Assembly (NCBI GenBank): GCA_025642065.1
Contig: JAODUP010000277.1
Location: 338,501-402,500 of the forward strand
From: Paralvinella palmiformis
Lineage: Eukaryota > Annelida > Polychaeta > Terebellida > Alvinellidae
Direction of reading: 5' to 3'
DNA length: 64,000 bases
This document shows positions 1 to 12,760 of this stretch, piece by piece. Position 1 is the first letter of the stretch, and every line of letters starts with the position of its first letter. The position numbers and the translations under genes are program-made. Below the pieces are notes generated by a model, which had not been told where the DNA came from, ran no database searches, and worked only from the letters and a program-made list of their open reading frames with translations.

Positions 1-1774
1 ATCCTATATCTACAGTTATCACCAGTGAGTGTATACCTCAATGAGGTTATTTCTGAACACAGTTAGTTACTCAGTCATTATCAATGGCTGTCTTCCTAAA
101 CTCAACAGCAGACAACTGCCCATATAAAACTCCAAATCGGATTACCCTCTTCTAAGCAATGATAACTTCGAGTTTTATTATTTTCAATTTGATAATTAAT
201 GTGCTTCTCTCCCACCTGGAACATACTTTTGGATGGTTAGGTAATGAGAATGGTTTTAGCCTTCAAAGTCTGAATCTCTGCATGGTCATCCAGCAGCATG
301 TGGTCCCAGACGAAAAAAGGGAGATTTTCTGACCAGATTCAAAATATTCCACAATCAACCTGGTTATTTATCGCAAGAAGACAAAGGCAGAGTGACGTGT
401 GTAGCATCACACATCATGTTTATATTTGGGTCACCTGCTAGCCAAAAAATTCCATCAGCCAAGAAAGCTTACATATTCTCAGACGTTTATTTCCACCAAA
501 CAATCCACCGAATATATCATTATATGGTTCTTTTCGGGGGTTTTTATGCAAACCATCTCATGTCAAATAAAGCCAAAACCAGATAGTGACACAGCAGATA
601 TTACTGTAGCCTACTGAGAATGGTTGTTACTTATTTAAAATTAAACTCCATGACATATGAGTGTAATTAGAGGAACAAAGTAAGAATAATTAAACAGGAA
701 AGATAATTGACTTAGAAGTGTGTTTTTCACAGAACTATCAACATTTATGTCAGACCAGTAACTGGCAAACATGCAAATCTAGATAAAATGGGTTACATAT
801 ATTAATGACACCATTACATGTATGAGATTTTGTCCTTAATGATAGGTTGAGTTTTTTTGGCTGTTTCCTACTTGCATAAGGAGTGCTGTTAATGTTATAT
901 AAATTTAAATAAAAATACTGCAAAACCAAGGACTTTTTTCAGTTCATCATCAAATTAATTGACCACAGATTAAGGAACTGACGTCAAATTCAAACCCTGG
1001 CCCTATTTATAACACTGATCCCAGAGATAATGACTGTTTGTGGTGTTATGTCTGATGAGTGATGGTCTATGTTATTCTGGCAAGTGACAAGATTCTGTTT
1101 ACGAGTTGACGTTCCATCTTTGAACACATCTGATTGATTTTAAATACTAGTAAGCTAAAATCGGACTTCATAACAAAACCATTTACACCGTAATTATATT
1201 AATTTTAATGGATAAGACTATATAACATGAAATATACATAAAAACAGGCAAATGAACTCGACCCCATTCCAATATATACACGCTAATAATAGTAATATCC
1301 AGGTTAAACAGTTTAGTGTTATAGATCATATTGTCACATTACAATAGGGCTCAGATATTGATCAAACTTGTGTACGTTTACATAAACACACATACTTGTA
1401 ATATTTGTGAATTGCCTGACAGCCATAAAAATATTAAGATATGTGAGCTATTTATATTTCTGGAGTGCCACATCCATAGAAATATTAAGATATGTGCGTC
1501 ATATATCCTAAACTGCGTTAATATAATGGATATAAAACCAAACCCGAAGATGATAAATATCGAACAGTGCTGTCCATATTTATTTAATCATCCACAAAAG
1601 AACATAAACAGCTCGAGTTATTCGGTTAGATATGACAAGTCACAATCGAGGCACAAATATAACCTGGAATCGTTCATTCAAACGTAGCAAAAGAGAGTTT
1701 TGCCCTGAAAATGACAAAAGCCAAGGCTTCTGCTGGTATTTGACTGTAATTAAGTCATATCCAATATCTATCAC
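1..1774. other. AT-rich non-coding DNA, no feature recognised
   Basis: No open frame here has codon bias, domain similarity or splice-bounded structure that I can support. The short open frames are what is expected by chance in AT-rich DNA. No tRNA-like boxes or transposon termini were seen. Confidence 0.6.
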
Positions 1775-1825
1775 AGAGGGGTTAATACGGCTCACAGATA
1801 ATCTGTGAGGCTTATTAACCCCTCT
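1775..1825. repeat. Near-perfect 51-bp palindrome (25-bp arms, 1-nt centre)
   Basis: Positions 1775-1799 and 1801-1825 are inverted copies matching at 23 of 25 positions around a single central A at 1800; the outer arms read AGAGGGGTTAATA and TATTAACCCCTCT. As RNA this would be a hairpin with almost no loop, so a microRNA precursor is unlikely. It may be a fold-back transposon remnant or a bound palindrome. Confidence 0.85.
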
Positions 1826-2374
1826 AATATTTCACTACAAATTAAATGAATGCATCTCTGGCTTAATCAGAGGATTCTTGGAAATTTCCATTTTCGGAAA
1901 ACAGGATATACATACACAAACTGAATGCAGACCAACAGGATTGCTACGATTTGAACTAACCCAGGTCACCAAAATCAGAATTCATTGCTGCCAATGTGTC
2001 ACAAAGAATGCGCAAGTTTCTTTAGACATCATGTACCCGAACAGAAAGCAGGAACTGTAGTCAATGAGTATAACCAAAGTATGAGCATTGAATGTTTGCG
2101 AATCCTTCATAATACCCCTAAGTGATCAGTAAATAATTCTAAGGACTAATTTTAACAAGTACATTAATAAGATGAACAACTCATTGCATCAGCATGTCGA
2201 GCTGACTTAACAACCATGTCTAGACCATCCACTATCTAAAAATAATTTTAATTGACTACGGTAGACGATGCCTTTGTTATATCTCGTATAAACTTCATGC
2301 CACAGGCTGATGATTGTCATAGTTAATATTTGTTTTCTTCTATAAAAACAGACATATTGGGTATTATTATACAG

Positions 2375-2440
2375 AATTTTGGAATGGCTCCTATCAATAA
2401 AATCCTTTTTATTACATCTGCATTATTATTATTACTACAG
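2375..2440 (+). mobile_element. Degraded 3'-tail fragment of LINE family A
   Basis: It carries GGAATGGCTCCTATCAATAA followed by a TTATTATTATT tail. The same arrangement of GAATGGCTCCTG(C/T)TAGTAA then (TTA)n ends the larger LINE copy at 18.2-19.64 kb. Only the last 60 bp or so survive here. Confidence 0.5.
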
Positions 2441-2925
2441 CAACACTCGAATCATTCCAGTGTTACTGTAATAATAATAATGATTTAAATAAATAAATCA
2501 ATTATTTAAATCGTGGCTTTTTCCCTAGCCTGCTGGAATGTGATATAATAATATATTATGCCCTGAATCAATCTATTCACAGTATAAGAGTGTTGTATTG
2601 TAGGCCACTTAACATGGAGCTGGTGAATTAGTACTCCCACTGGCTGGCGCCAACATAATTAGAACAGAACAACTGAAGTTTAAATTTTTTACATCTACCT
2701 TAAATTTGTATAGTACTATTAATAGCATGTATACAGATTTACATTTATATAGACGTATGTCATAAGAACCCTTACCTCATCCCTACTATAAAATTTTATA
2801 AGTCTATCAATAATTCCTCATTGATAGAACCCTAGATGTTATACACCATCTGACAAACGAAACCCTTAGTAATCTTGTAACTCTGACCCAGATTTTTATC
2901 CCAATTGCTACAACTAGATCCTCTT

Positions 2926-3143
2926 TCTTCTGACCGGCAAGGGACACCTATGTGATCTAGTTGGTTGCACGTTGGACCACAGATCACTACTACCTGAGTT
3001 TGAATCTTGCCTTGGCCATATAGGAAGGGTGTTTCATCTTTGACTTCGCTTCATTACCTTTGGAGGTCACTTAGCTCCATTAGCCTACCATGCACACAAA
3101 GGTGGCCGTAAAACATTAATCATCATCATCTTCTGACCGGCAA
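2926..3143 (+). mobile_element. SINE family A, full copy with 15-bp target duplications
   Basis: The element occupies 2941-3128 and is bracketed by perfect copies of TCTTCTGACCGGCAA (2926-2940 and 3129-3143). Its 5' part is tRNA-like, with a degenerate internal promoter box ending near GAGTTTGAATC. The body carries GTTTCATCTTTGACTTCGCT and TGGCCGTAAAACAT, and it ends in CATCATCATC. The perfect duplications indicate fairly recent retrotransposition by LINE machinery. Confidence 0.9.
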
Positions 3144-3599
3144 TAGTGACTCATATTAACACATCTGTTCAGCAATTATCACCACTTCTACTGAAGCCAT
3201 GACCACTCTGGCTTCTAGCCTGTGAGCCGCATAAAAATAACTTTTGATTGGTGATGTTTCAGTGTGAAGACAGATGCCAGCTTGGACAATATTTGGACTA
3301 GAATGGACTTCGATGGATGGTCTGCATGAGGCAGATGGGTGCTGGCCAGGACACTATTATTTGTACTAGAGTGTACTCACAGAAGGAGTGCACCCATGAA
3401 CACAAATGTCTGATATTGCATTTCACCATAATATCCCATTGACACTACACAAGAGTAGATAAATCAACCAGACTAGTCCTTGGTTTGGATAAAAATCCAC
3501 ATCCACCACTTACACACTAAACAGTACATTTATGTGATCAACTATGACTGGCTGTAAATCAATCTGTTCTGCCACAAACATGAAAATTAATACCTAGTC

Positions 3600-3765
3600 G
3601 GGGCTGCAGATGGTGATGCTGGGGGAGCGAGAAGATTTATCCCTCTCCCTGGAGGATGGTCAATAGGGATGAAGGATATAATAATAATAATAATGCATGT
3701 TTATATAGCGCCAGAACCAGATAACCCTGTTCTGAGGCGCTGTACAGTATTATATATAAACATTT
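3600..3765 (-). mobile_element. 3'-end fragment resembling LINE family B
   Basis: On the - strand the sequence GGCGCTATATAAACATGCA leads into a (TTA)n tail at 3680-3695. The spacing of the TATATAGC and GCGCT words matches the 3' end of the LINE B copy at 32.37-33.45 kb. No coding sequence remains. Confidence 0.4.
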
Positions 3766-6393
3766 GTTTGTCAAGAAATCTTGAAATGCGAGTTAACATA
3801 CAGTGAAGCTGTATCACTCGTAAATAAACAAAACAGTTCTGTAAAATTATTTCATTCAAGTGTAAAATACACGAGAATAGATTATATATACATATATACA
3901 CACACACCAACTAAAACACCACACGATAATAAAGGAATTTTGGTTTAGGACATGGAAACAAAAATCCAGGGTGATCCAAAGTTGAAATTCATCATGAAGG
4001 TATGTTATTTGTTTGACATAAAAAGTGTTCATGTAAAGCACAGCTGGTTACCTAAGCCTATGAGAAACACCTTTGTGACCTACAGAAATATTTTTGTGGC
4101 AATAAATTATTTCCAGCAGAGCATACTGTTAATATATGATATATAGACACAACATTCAATATTTCAGGTGAAACAGATTATATATATACATTATTATAAT
4201 TATATATATATATATATAGTGTGTGTGTGTGCATGCATAGTGAAACCCATTTGGAGTCTTTTCAGTTTTTATTACAATTTAAATTTAGATACATGCTCAT
4301 ACATATCTTTCACCCAACTGGTTTGATAGAAATTTCACATAGCATTATTACCCAGTGTTATCATAGCTAACTGTTGGGAGAGAAAACAATCCTGGCACAT
4401 TACATAACAAATGCACAGATATTCATTACTTGTAATATATACCACTGATCGGATAACACTGCTAACACATGGTATAGCAGGAGACAGTGATATAAGCCAG
4501 TTCTGACCCACATCTAACCATTACTGGTTTGACACTGTTCAGAGTCAACACTGTAATGTATAGGGAGCTTACCTGTTATTGGTCATCTGTCATTTGCGGT
4601 TTTACAGCACATAGGCATTTTGTGCCGAAACTAGATAATGGTTTACGTTAAAATCATAAGCTTATTATTGTAAGAATATATTCATCCTGCATTCATATTT
4701 TCAAGGAGACCCCCCCCCCAATAAACCAGTGAAAACCAGCTTCCGCCAGTATATAATTAATCTAATACACATTATACTTCAAAAAGTTGTAAAGATCAAT
4801 TTCTCCTAACAATTGAAGTGTTGCCTCTGGATCAATATCATTAAAATGTTTTTCTAGAGTAGATCTTTCAACAAGATAACGAAGTCCAACTTACACTAAT
4901 AATCAATTAAACATATGTAAATCATACATTAAAAAGTTCACTTACAGTTGAAACATTGAAGACATCTCAGAGGCACTATATGGTCTAACAACTGTGTCTG
5001 ACCAACAAAATAAAAGGTGCATGACAAATATGCCAATAACATGTCAAGGACACTGCTTAAAACCAAAATTGGGAAATCAATTAATGATTTAATTCCTTTC
5101 AAATCCAACCAAAGAACTCAACTGTGTCCGGCTAATAGCATGCAGCCAATAGTACCCTTTTTTAAAGACAAAGCTCTCCGGGAAAAAACGCATTTCTAAT
5201 ATTTGCCTGCAACCTATTCCACAAAATAAGATGCTTGTAATAAACTGCCATCCACATTTAATGGGAAAAACCCACCAAGACTTTTAATGGTAGTAAACAT
5301 GTCTTATCCAAGCTGAAACACCAAATGTAGCAATACATATACACTACTAGCATATATATATATAGTAATATATATATATATATATATAAGAAGGTATTGA
5401 TCAAATACTGAGTCTTCTTTCATTATAAAATCATGCCTTTGAACTGTGCTCAGCCATTGGTGTTTCTCAAGGTCAATATTGGTGTCACCATTCACAATAT
5501 GACAGCTAGTATTAGTATAACCATGACAGCTGGACATTAATAAATTATTATTATAGCATAACATGCGATATGAAAATGAGCAGCCTAATATTTAGTCTAT
5601 ATATTACATCTGATGGGTGAATGACAGAAAGGGCTGAAGTAGAAATGGTAAATCCATATATAATTTTAATGTAGACCTATTATATGTTATCACAATATCA
5701 TATCATGTCCACCTGATATGATGAGGATCATAATGGTAATCATAATGTTAATGATGATTAGTCTACATCGGATGATAGGTCTAATCTCTACATAACCGTG
5801 ATAACGCATAACACGTGATACAAAAATAAGATGTTGACTGGTCAATTGACAAGACGATGGATGCATGATCAGCGAATATATGTTCATGATACTGCACGAA
5901 TTTAATTAGTAAATTAGCAAATAAGCGCTGAAGCCGGTGTACTAACATTCTATGATACTACCACCATCGAACCACATTACGTGTACTAAACGCAAGTAAA
6001 GTTGTAGGTTTTTAGCATCACACTCTAACCGTTGTTCATCATCATCATCATCATGGATGCTAGAAGAAAAAAATATACCCAACACACCGCGAATTCTGCG
6101 CGGGTTCCGACAGCATCGTGCCTAGATCAACTATCAATGTTGGCACCGATTATCGTTTAAATATCAGCCACTGGCAGTGATGACAGACGATCTCGGGCCC
6201 ATATATGCGCGCTAAACTTACCGTCTGGCCAAAAAATCTCGATGTGAGAGACAACATCTTGCTGCAACACTCCGAACTAACCCGGGCAAACTGGTTGCCG
6301 CTAGCACAGACAGGCCAGACCCCTAGGCCGAGAAGAAAAACCAGTTGAGCGAAACACACTGCTACGACGACCAATCGGCTCACTGACAACTCG
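3766..6393. other. Non-coding DNA with small TA arrays
   Basis: TA microsatellites lie near 4196-4220 and 5356-5390. The segment 6060-6390 is noticeably richer in G and C than its surroundings, but its open frame has no recognisable domain. I see no gene in the segment. Confidence 0.5.
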
Positions 6394-6789
6394 GCCCGTA
6401 CAGCTGGTTTGGTTTTGGTTTTGTTGTTCGGGGGAGAATCCCCAGGCTGTCGCTTAATCAGCACAGCCTCTATGTTGGAGTGGTTGAGAAACCTCCTCCC
6501 CCACCACTCACAGGGGAGCAGTACGGAAAGATGGAGCCGAAATACCCTGAGGGTGGTCACTGCCAGAGTGTTTTACGTCCTCAGGGTTTTTTTAACGTCC
6601 CCCTTTATTTTAAATAATTCAGTGGAGACGGCAGCGCCATTTAACGTGGTCAGCCACCCACGATGTAGTGAGCCGAGAATTAATCCCTGGAAAAGTTTCG
6701 ACCTCTTACGGGGTTCGAACCTGCGACCGTTGGCACCCAGTGCCGGGTGCTTAACCGCTAGGCCACCGGAGCTCACTGCCCGTACAGCT
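6394..6789 (-). mobile_element. SINE family B, 372-bp full copy with 12-bp target duplications
   Basis: The element spans 6406-6777 on the - strand and is flanked by perfect GCCCGTACAGCT repeats at 6394-6405 and 6778-6789. It begins with a tRNA-like head with good internal promoter boxes: TGGCCTAGCGGTTAAG (A box) and GGTTCGAACCC (B box). A central conserved stretch contains GGCGCTGCCGTCTCCACTGA and GGGGGACGTTAAA, and the tail is A-rich with AAACC repeats. Long open frames across it are accidental. The GGACGTTAAA motif recalls the widespread metazoan SINE central domains, but I cannot assign a named superfamily. Confidence 0.92.
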
Positions 6790-6916
6790 CGGCTCGCTTA
6801 CCTGGACAACTCGGCCTTCTTGGCTAGTCAATTCGGCCCAGGCATTTCGCCACGACTGATTTTATCAGACCTTAAATATTATAAACAGTCTTTGATTTTA
6901 TTGTCCTCGGTACAAT

Positions 6917-6996
6917 TATTATTATTATTATTATTATTATTGCCACCAGCTTCATACATTAATTATTACTACTGGTACTTCCACCAACACCACCAC

Positions 6997-7026
<30 letters not shown>
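6917..7026 (+). repeat. (TTA)n microsatellites
   Basis: Two runs, about 6917-6945 and 7000-7026, are separated by degenerate ACC/TAC triplets. They make a run of leucine and tyrosine codons in an open frame that is not a gene. Confidence 0.85.
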
Positions 7027-7027
<1 letters not shown>

Positions 7028-7142
7028 TAATTTAGATATGGTCCAATAAGATAAATTATTAACTCAAACCAGGAATACTTTACAGGCATACATACATTGA
7101 TTGATTGGTTGATTTTATTTATTTCAGTAGAATGTAAATATG

Positions 7143-7143
7143 G

Positions 7144-7189
<46 letters not shown>

Positions 7190-7203
7190 CACACATACAC
7201 TCG

Positions 7204-7235
<32 letters not shown>
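7143..7235 (+). repeat. Compound (CG)n(CA)n(TA)n(CA)n microsatellite
   Basis: Alternating purine-pyrimidine DNA is unbroken for about 57 bp (7143-7199), followed by a second CA run to 7235. Such tracts can adopt left-handed DNA under supercoiling. Confidence 0.9.
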
Positions 7236-7236
<1 letters not shown>

Positions 7237-9548
7237 TTTAATTCACTTAATCAAAAATAATTCATGTATACCGTAAATGTATATTATTTAATGGGTGTAC
7301 TTAATTTTTGAAAGCAAAATTTCCATTACACCGCATAAGTTTAAACTATAACTAACGTTTGCGTTTGTTTATGATTTACTTCTACACACGACCCTGCGAT
7401 GCCGTTTTCTTGTGGGAGTTTGTATGTTTAAGAATTCCTTTCAACATCATAAGAAAATAACCATTTAACAATGTCCTTTTTGTTCATATGCACGATGAGG
7501 TCCCATTAGATAGAGTGAAAAAAAAATTAAAGTCATAATGTCATAACGTTCCCAACACGAATAGTGGCTAGAAAAGGATTACAGGATTATCGCCAGGTTT
7601 TGAACAGATCTGGGTCGGTTCTGTTTTATATCTAGATACATCGTATCTAGATATTGTAATCAATTTAACTGTAAGTATATCTAGATGCATATTTATTAAA
7701 GTTAATGTAACTGATCTAGATATATGTCATAATTTATTATTGGAGATATATTTCAAATAAATTTGAGATATTTCTAAGATATATGTAATCCAATTATCGT
7801 CATAGATGTATATTGTTAGTATTTATAATGTTATTTTATAAAATGGATGCCATTTCTCAGACTCCGTTAGATAATTAATTTTTTGAAGCCGTGATCTTGA
7901 TGATACCGTTATGATATTTTGTTTATTAATTTATGATGGCGAGATGTTTTGAAGAGGCAGATAATGAAGAAGAGGAAGCAGACGATTAACATAATGATGA
8001 CGATAACAATGATAATAATAATAATGAAAATTTAATAAGCACGCCTACTATCAGGCTCCAGTTGATGACATTGCATAGTGAATTTAGGTTACATACAGTG
8101 TACAAGTAGACATTTAAAGTCGTAATAGATTAAAATCACACGCGCACGGGCACACACACGCACACACACACACAATGTGTTCAATCGCCTACCAAGAGCA
8201 AATCAGAATAATAAATATTCGTACACATACTCATACTGTTGTTGGGGTCGGGTTCCGATTATTTTTAGTTACTATTTAGCACCGATGACGATCATCAAGG
8301 TTGGCAAGTTTTTACCATGCACAATCGAAAAATCGATGATTTAACAAATTTGATTTAATACAAATTCAGAAATCTTCTAAATAAAGCAATCGGACTGCAC
8401 TTTGTTTTAAACCCCATAGGAGACGTTATGATCTATCTCATTAAAGATGTTATACAGACACCCGAGATAAGTATAGGACGACTCAACACATTTCGGTCGA
8501 TCAGCTGACCACTGCTGGCCAACCGACAACGAGTCGGCAACGGCTGACCACCGCTTCGACCGCCCCCCCCCCATTTTGACCTCATTTATCACTACCTTAA
8601 TTTACGTTCTCTATTTACCTGCAGCCCCACCTGCTTATCAGTCAGCTGTACTGACCTATATAGGTCAGTGGGGATGCATCTCGCTAATGCCGTTATTTTC
8701 ACGAATTCATATCGCCAACAATCACTGTCATTGGTAAACAATAAAGGATTTATTAAGTACTATATTTTCTTAGGGTTGTTCCAGAAATATGTATGGGGGT
8801 GGCGTGAAGCACTTTTTACCACCATCATGCACAATTTAATTTTTTTTCCTAGACCCACCAACCAAGTTTTTCATTTCTTATTGCACCCAACCATCCATAA
8901 TTTAATATTTAGCTCACACTAATATTCCCCGTTAAATACGGCATCTATATATGAAATGCTTCCGTTTTATCAAGTAGTCTCATTTCCTATGCCATATACA
9001 AAGTTAGTTGTAATACATTTTTTTAATACATTTAATCAAATATTCAAAACAGAATTAACAATATCTGTTATTTAGTCTCCAATTTGTAAAATAAATGGGT
9101 TTTCCAAATAAGCTAAAGCAACCTAAATAGATATAAAACAGTATCCAAAATTTAAACACTGAATATGAAACATAATATTTTCATTCCATTTTGTACTATA
9201 AGTAATACCAAAACATTACTGTTCTATGTTCCACAAAGGTACATGTCTTACTCTGATGTTTCCAATATGTACTACCATCCTCAGGACTAAAGGTTTCTGA
9301 TTTCGGTCATAATGCCTCTCCAGTTACCACTGCTCTAGCCCTGATGTTGTGGCCCTGATACTGTCACCTATTTTGGGGGATTTTTGTTACTTTGTATTCC
9401 TGTTAGAGAAATATTTCGGTATTGACGCTCTTGCATAGTTAAATTTCCTTCTCAGACCACATTTGGCTTTAGGATGTTTATTGTACTGGGCAACATGTCT
9501 CGGAGGCATCTGTGTTGGTGAGTATGGGTTCAGTTACAGTTCATATAT
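7236..9548. other. Non-coding DNA with CTAGAT-word cluster and CA array
   Basis: The words TATCTAGATA and TCTAGATATAT recur between 7630 and 7735, and a short CA run lies at 8146-8174. A C-run (8563-8571) and several chance open frames were examined; none shows a domain. Confidence 0.5.
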
Positions 9549-9665
9549 TAGAGGAGAGATAATAATAATAATAAAAATAATAATAAAAATAATGTATATT
9601 TAATAAAACGCCCTACTAGCAGTAGCCATTCAAAAGCGCTGTACAAATAATAGAACAATAACATG
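9549..9665 (-). mobile_element. 3'-tail fragment of LINE family A
   Basis: Read on the - strand, TTTGTACAGCGCTTTTGAAT is followed by GGCTACTGCTAGTAGGGCG and a (TTA)n-like tail at 9560-9592. This is the 3' terminus also seen at 18.2-19.64 kb and at 52.98-53.05 kb. Confidence 0.7.
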
Positions 9666-9949
9666 ATTTTGGAGGGCGTTGGCACGACAATTTTCAATGC
9701 TGATGTGTGGATAGAAGCGGGTACTAATAGATTAGCATCAGTAAACAACGTATTAATCGCACAGTGAATTTTATTACGGATTCCCTAGTAGTGATGCAGT
9801 TCTACTTAGTCTATCCAACATTCACATAAGGTTTGTTGTAGATAGTTCGCGTTCCTTCTAGATAATGCAATTTCTGAAATGTAGCAGAGAAGTGTTTTGA
9901 CACCAAATACCTCGGATGACGAATCAGCTTGAATTGTCATATGTACTAT

Positions 9950-11050
9950 TGGGTGATATAATTTATGGGCGCGGGTTGTTGCTCACGATCAGTTTAATCT
10001 TGTCCATAGCCGTCTTATGTTCAGACAGCCACTTCGAGTAGGTCAGACAAATGATTGATGATCGATGCTTAGTTTGGGATGAAGGACAACAACCAATTTA
10101 ACATACCAATAGGACGAATTAGGCCTACACCATCTTTGTCAATTGTCTCAGGGATGTTTACGACTGCCTTCACTTTATTATCATTCGGTTTCATCCCCAT
10201 GTTTTAAAACGTGGTTTTCCATGTAGAACACCTCAGCCGTTTTAACTTTTTTTAAAAATACTAAATTTGACTCATTGCGCAAATGCGCGAGCTAAGACTA
10301 TTCCCAGGATAAGTTCCTGCTCAAATTCATCATTAGCTGCCGTTAGCATGTCATCAGTGATGACATGGACATACAGAATATCTCCAAATGTTTCACGTGT
10401 CCATTTCTGTAGAATATCTCCAGCACTTACTCTACAAAATACCATACGAAGGGTGAGTATAATTACAGGAGGCTTTTTCAGCTCTGGCTTTGTTATAATT
10501 TGTTTCAGATATTCAGTGGTGTAGGGTACGTCTCAGCACCAGTTTACGTTTTCATTCTAATGCCGGAGTTTTAACATTTTAACGTGTGCATACTACGCAG
10601 AAAACGACTCTTGTTGTAATTATTCGACAGGAAAATGCTTCAACACGGAGTGGAGGCCTATTTTATCCTCACTTGTAATAGTTGTAATTTGTCCTTTGTG
10701 AATTAAAATAACATGTCCTGCTTTAGATTTGTATTATTAGCAGTACTGGTTGCAGTACTTTGTATTTAAAACATGTAGCTCCATATGGTGGATGCTCACG
10801 TATTTCATGATTCACTTCATATCGACGGCATTTAACCTGCTTCTTTCTAACTGGCTGTATTATTGGAGAAAGCTTTCTTGAATTATCAATGTGTTTAAAG
10901 TGTCTCTGGGTCGAAGATGGTGATCCGTGTCCCTTCTTAGACGTCTGTGCATATGGCCAACCGTCTTAGATGCAAAGCTGGATCACATTGACTGGACTTC
11001 ATTTTGAATTACTTCAAATGCAAGACACCTTTCTCTGTTTTTTCCCAATG
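9950..11050 (-). mobile_element. Degenerate Ty3/gypsy-like retrotransposon remnant (zinc knuckle, RT, RT/RNase H junction)
   Basis: Read on the - strand from high to low coordinates, I see a CPAYG-type zinc-knuckle region near 10,700-10,860, visible as HPPYGATC with flanking cysteines. Next comes a reverse transcriptase piece near 10,270-10,450 with FGDILYVHVITDD, where VITDD corresponds to the catalytic YxDD region. Then near 10,000-10,200 comes the segment that follows RT, with NKVKAVVNIPETIDK and LLSFIPN. Stops and frameshifts interrupt all parts. LTRs were not found. It is a dead element; the family is assigned from motif order only. Confidence 0.7.
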
Positions 11051-11339
11051 TCAAATTGTCCCAACTGAACAGTCGCTTCCTGACATGAGATATTGAGAAC
11101 AATATTTTGTATCATATGATCATTGTTTTCCCACAAATCCACATACCTCTGCTATTTTTGCGACAACATGAGCTATTCTGTGATTATTTGTTGCTCACCT
11201 CGTAACCTAGAGGTACTTATTGTCGCAACTGATCCATATTTGGCAAACGATTACTGCTCCATCATTTTCCAGATTAAGGATGTATATTTTCTTTTCTCTC
11301 AAATGAGTTGAGTTTGATTGAATGCATAATAGTAACAAT

Positions 11340-12760
11340 AATGTATTTATGATGATGATGATACTATACAGTGATACCCTAAATAAGGGAATTGAAATGA
11401 TAATCATTATTTATCTGTAAAACAACACTGAACAGGTGTATTTTCGGAACGGATTTAAAATTTTCAAGAGACGACGCATTTCCAATATCCATCGGCAACC
11501 TATTCCACAAAGTGGGGGCTGTAACACTAAATGAACAATCACCATATGACTTGAGCCAAGAGACGGGAATCTGTAATAGTATCCAACTGAATGACGTCTG
11601 GATGACTTGGATGACTGGATGACTACTACATATAGTTCACACAGGTATGCAGGTGCCATGTCATTGATATATTTATAAGCTGTTAGCAATATATTGAAAT
11701 TGATATGCTGTCTAACAGCATACAAGTAATATTTAACGCCTTATCGTTGCATAATGATCCAAAGAGGACGGCTATACATTGTGAAATCCAGAAGGCCAAA
11801 AACTGAACCATGTGTCACTTCAGATAACAATAACTGAATATTAGATAAAATACCATGAACGGGGAAAGGGTATTTTTTTTTAATTTGACTAATCTTGAGT
11901 ATTTCATAATGAACACACAAGCTGGTCTTGATCCAAAACGGCTCTCAGTACCTTCTGTGTCTCTTTGCAGCCTGTATATCCTTGCTGTACCATGGAAGTA
12001 GTTGTCATTTTGGCATTTCCTTTGTCCTTAAAGGTCCTTCAATATAATATAATAGAAAATCACCAGATGATTAATATCATGTGGTGGATTCAATACTAGA
12101 AATAACCTTAACAGAAATAGACACAGATACACATTATCGTCATCACGGGAGACGACAAAAACTTTAATTGTGCCTATGTCTCTATATTAATTCTTGAATA
12201 TGCTATCTGAGATTGGCTGGTCTAAGAATGTCAACCAGTTGTTTGGTATCTGGATTCTTCTAGCAATTGCAATGTATATTGAACAATCACCTAAGATCAA
12301 CAGATGGCCAATGTTGGTAACATGACTGTAACCAAATTCCAAACTTTCCTTGAAGTAATCTGCAGATTTAAGGCCAATCTTAGTTGTGTGTAATCGATAC
12401 ATAATAGCTACACGAACACTCTCCCTCCATATACTATACAAAAGTCAGTAGATAAATTTCAAAAGACTTAGCTTGAAAGCGCAAATGGCTTTCATAATTA
12501 AAAGAATCAGGAAGAAAATGTTTCAACTCCACACTTCTGTGAATCTGAGCTGGATGACGGAATGAATATCCAGCTGGAGTCGTATCACAAACATTACTAG
12601 TCAACCAAGTCTCCATAATGACAAGTGCCTCCAGATCCATATTCTTGACATCAGATACATCATCACATTTATTAGAGATTAAGTAACTTCCATTAGACTG
12701 TATCTGATTTGGATGCTTTCCACTACGTCAATGTATCTATAATCAGATGACATTACTATA
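11340..12760 (-). mobile_element. LINE (CR1/L2-like) remnant with the RT core missing
   Basis: The - strand first shows pieces of an APE-type endonuclease: VIMETWLTSN with AGYSF (12,434-12,640), then HLLILGDCSIY and LTFLD (12,187-12,330). It ends with the C-terminal part of the ORF at 11,411-11,725, containing INFNILLTAYKYINDMAPAY. That last segment closely parallels the C-terminal region of LINE A at 19.2-19.49 kb. The reverse transcriptase between them is absent, so either one copy lost its middle or two fragments of the same family lie in the same orientation. Not functional. Confidence 0.7.

Noticed and set aside
6409..7035. 208-codon open frame on the + strand
   Set aside because: It is the antisense of SINE B followed by a (TTA)n microsatellite; the Leu and Tyr runs are repeat translation, not protein.
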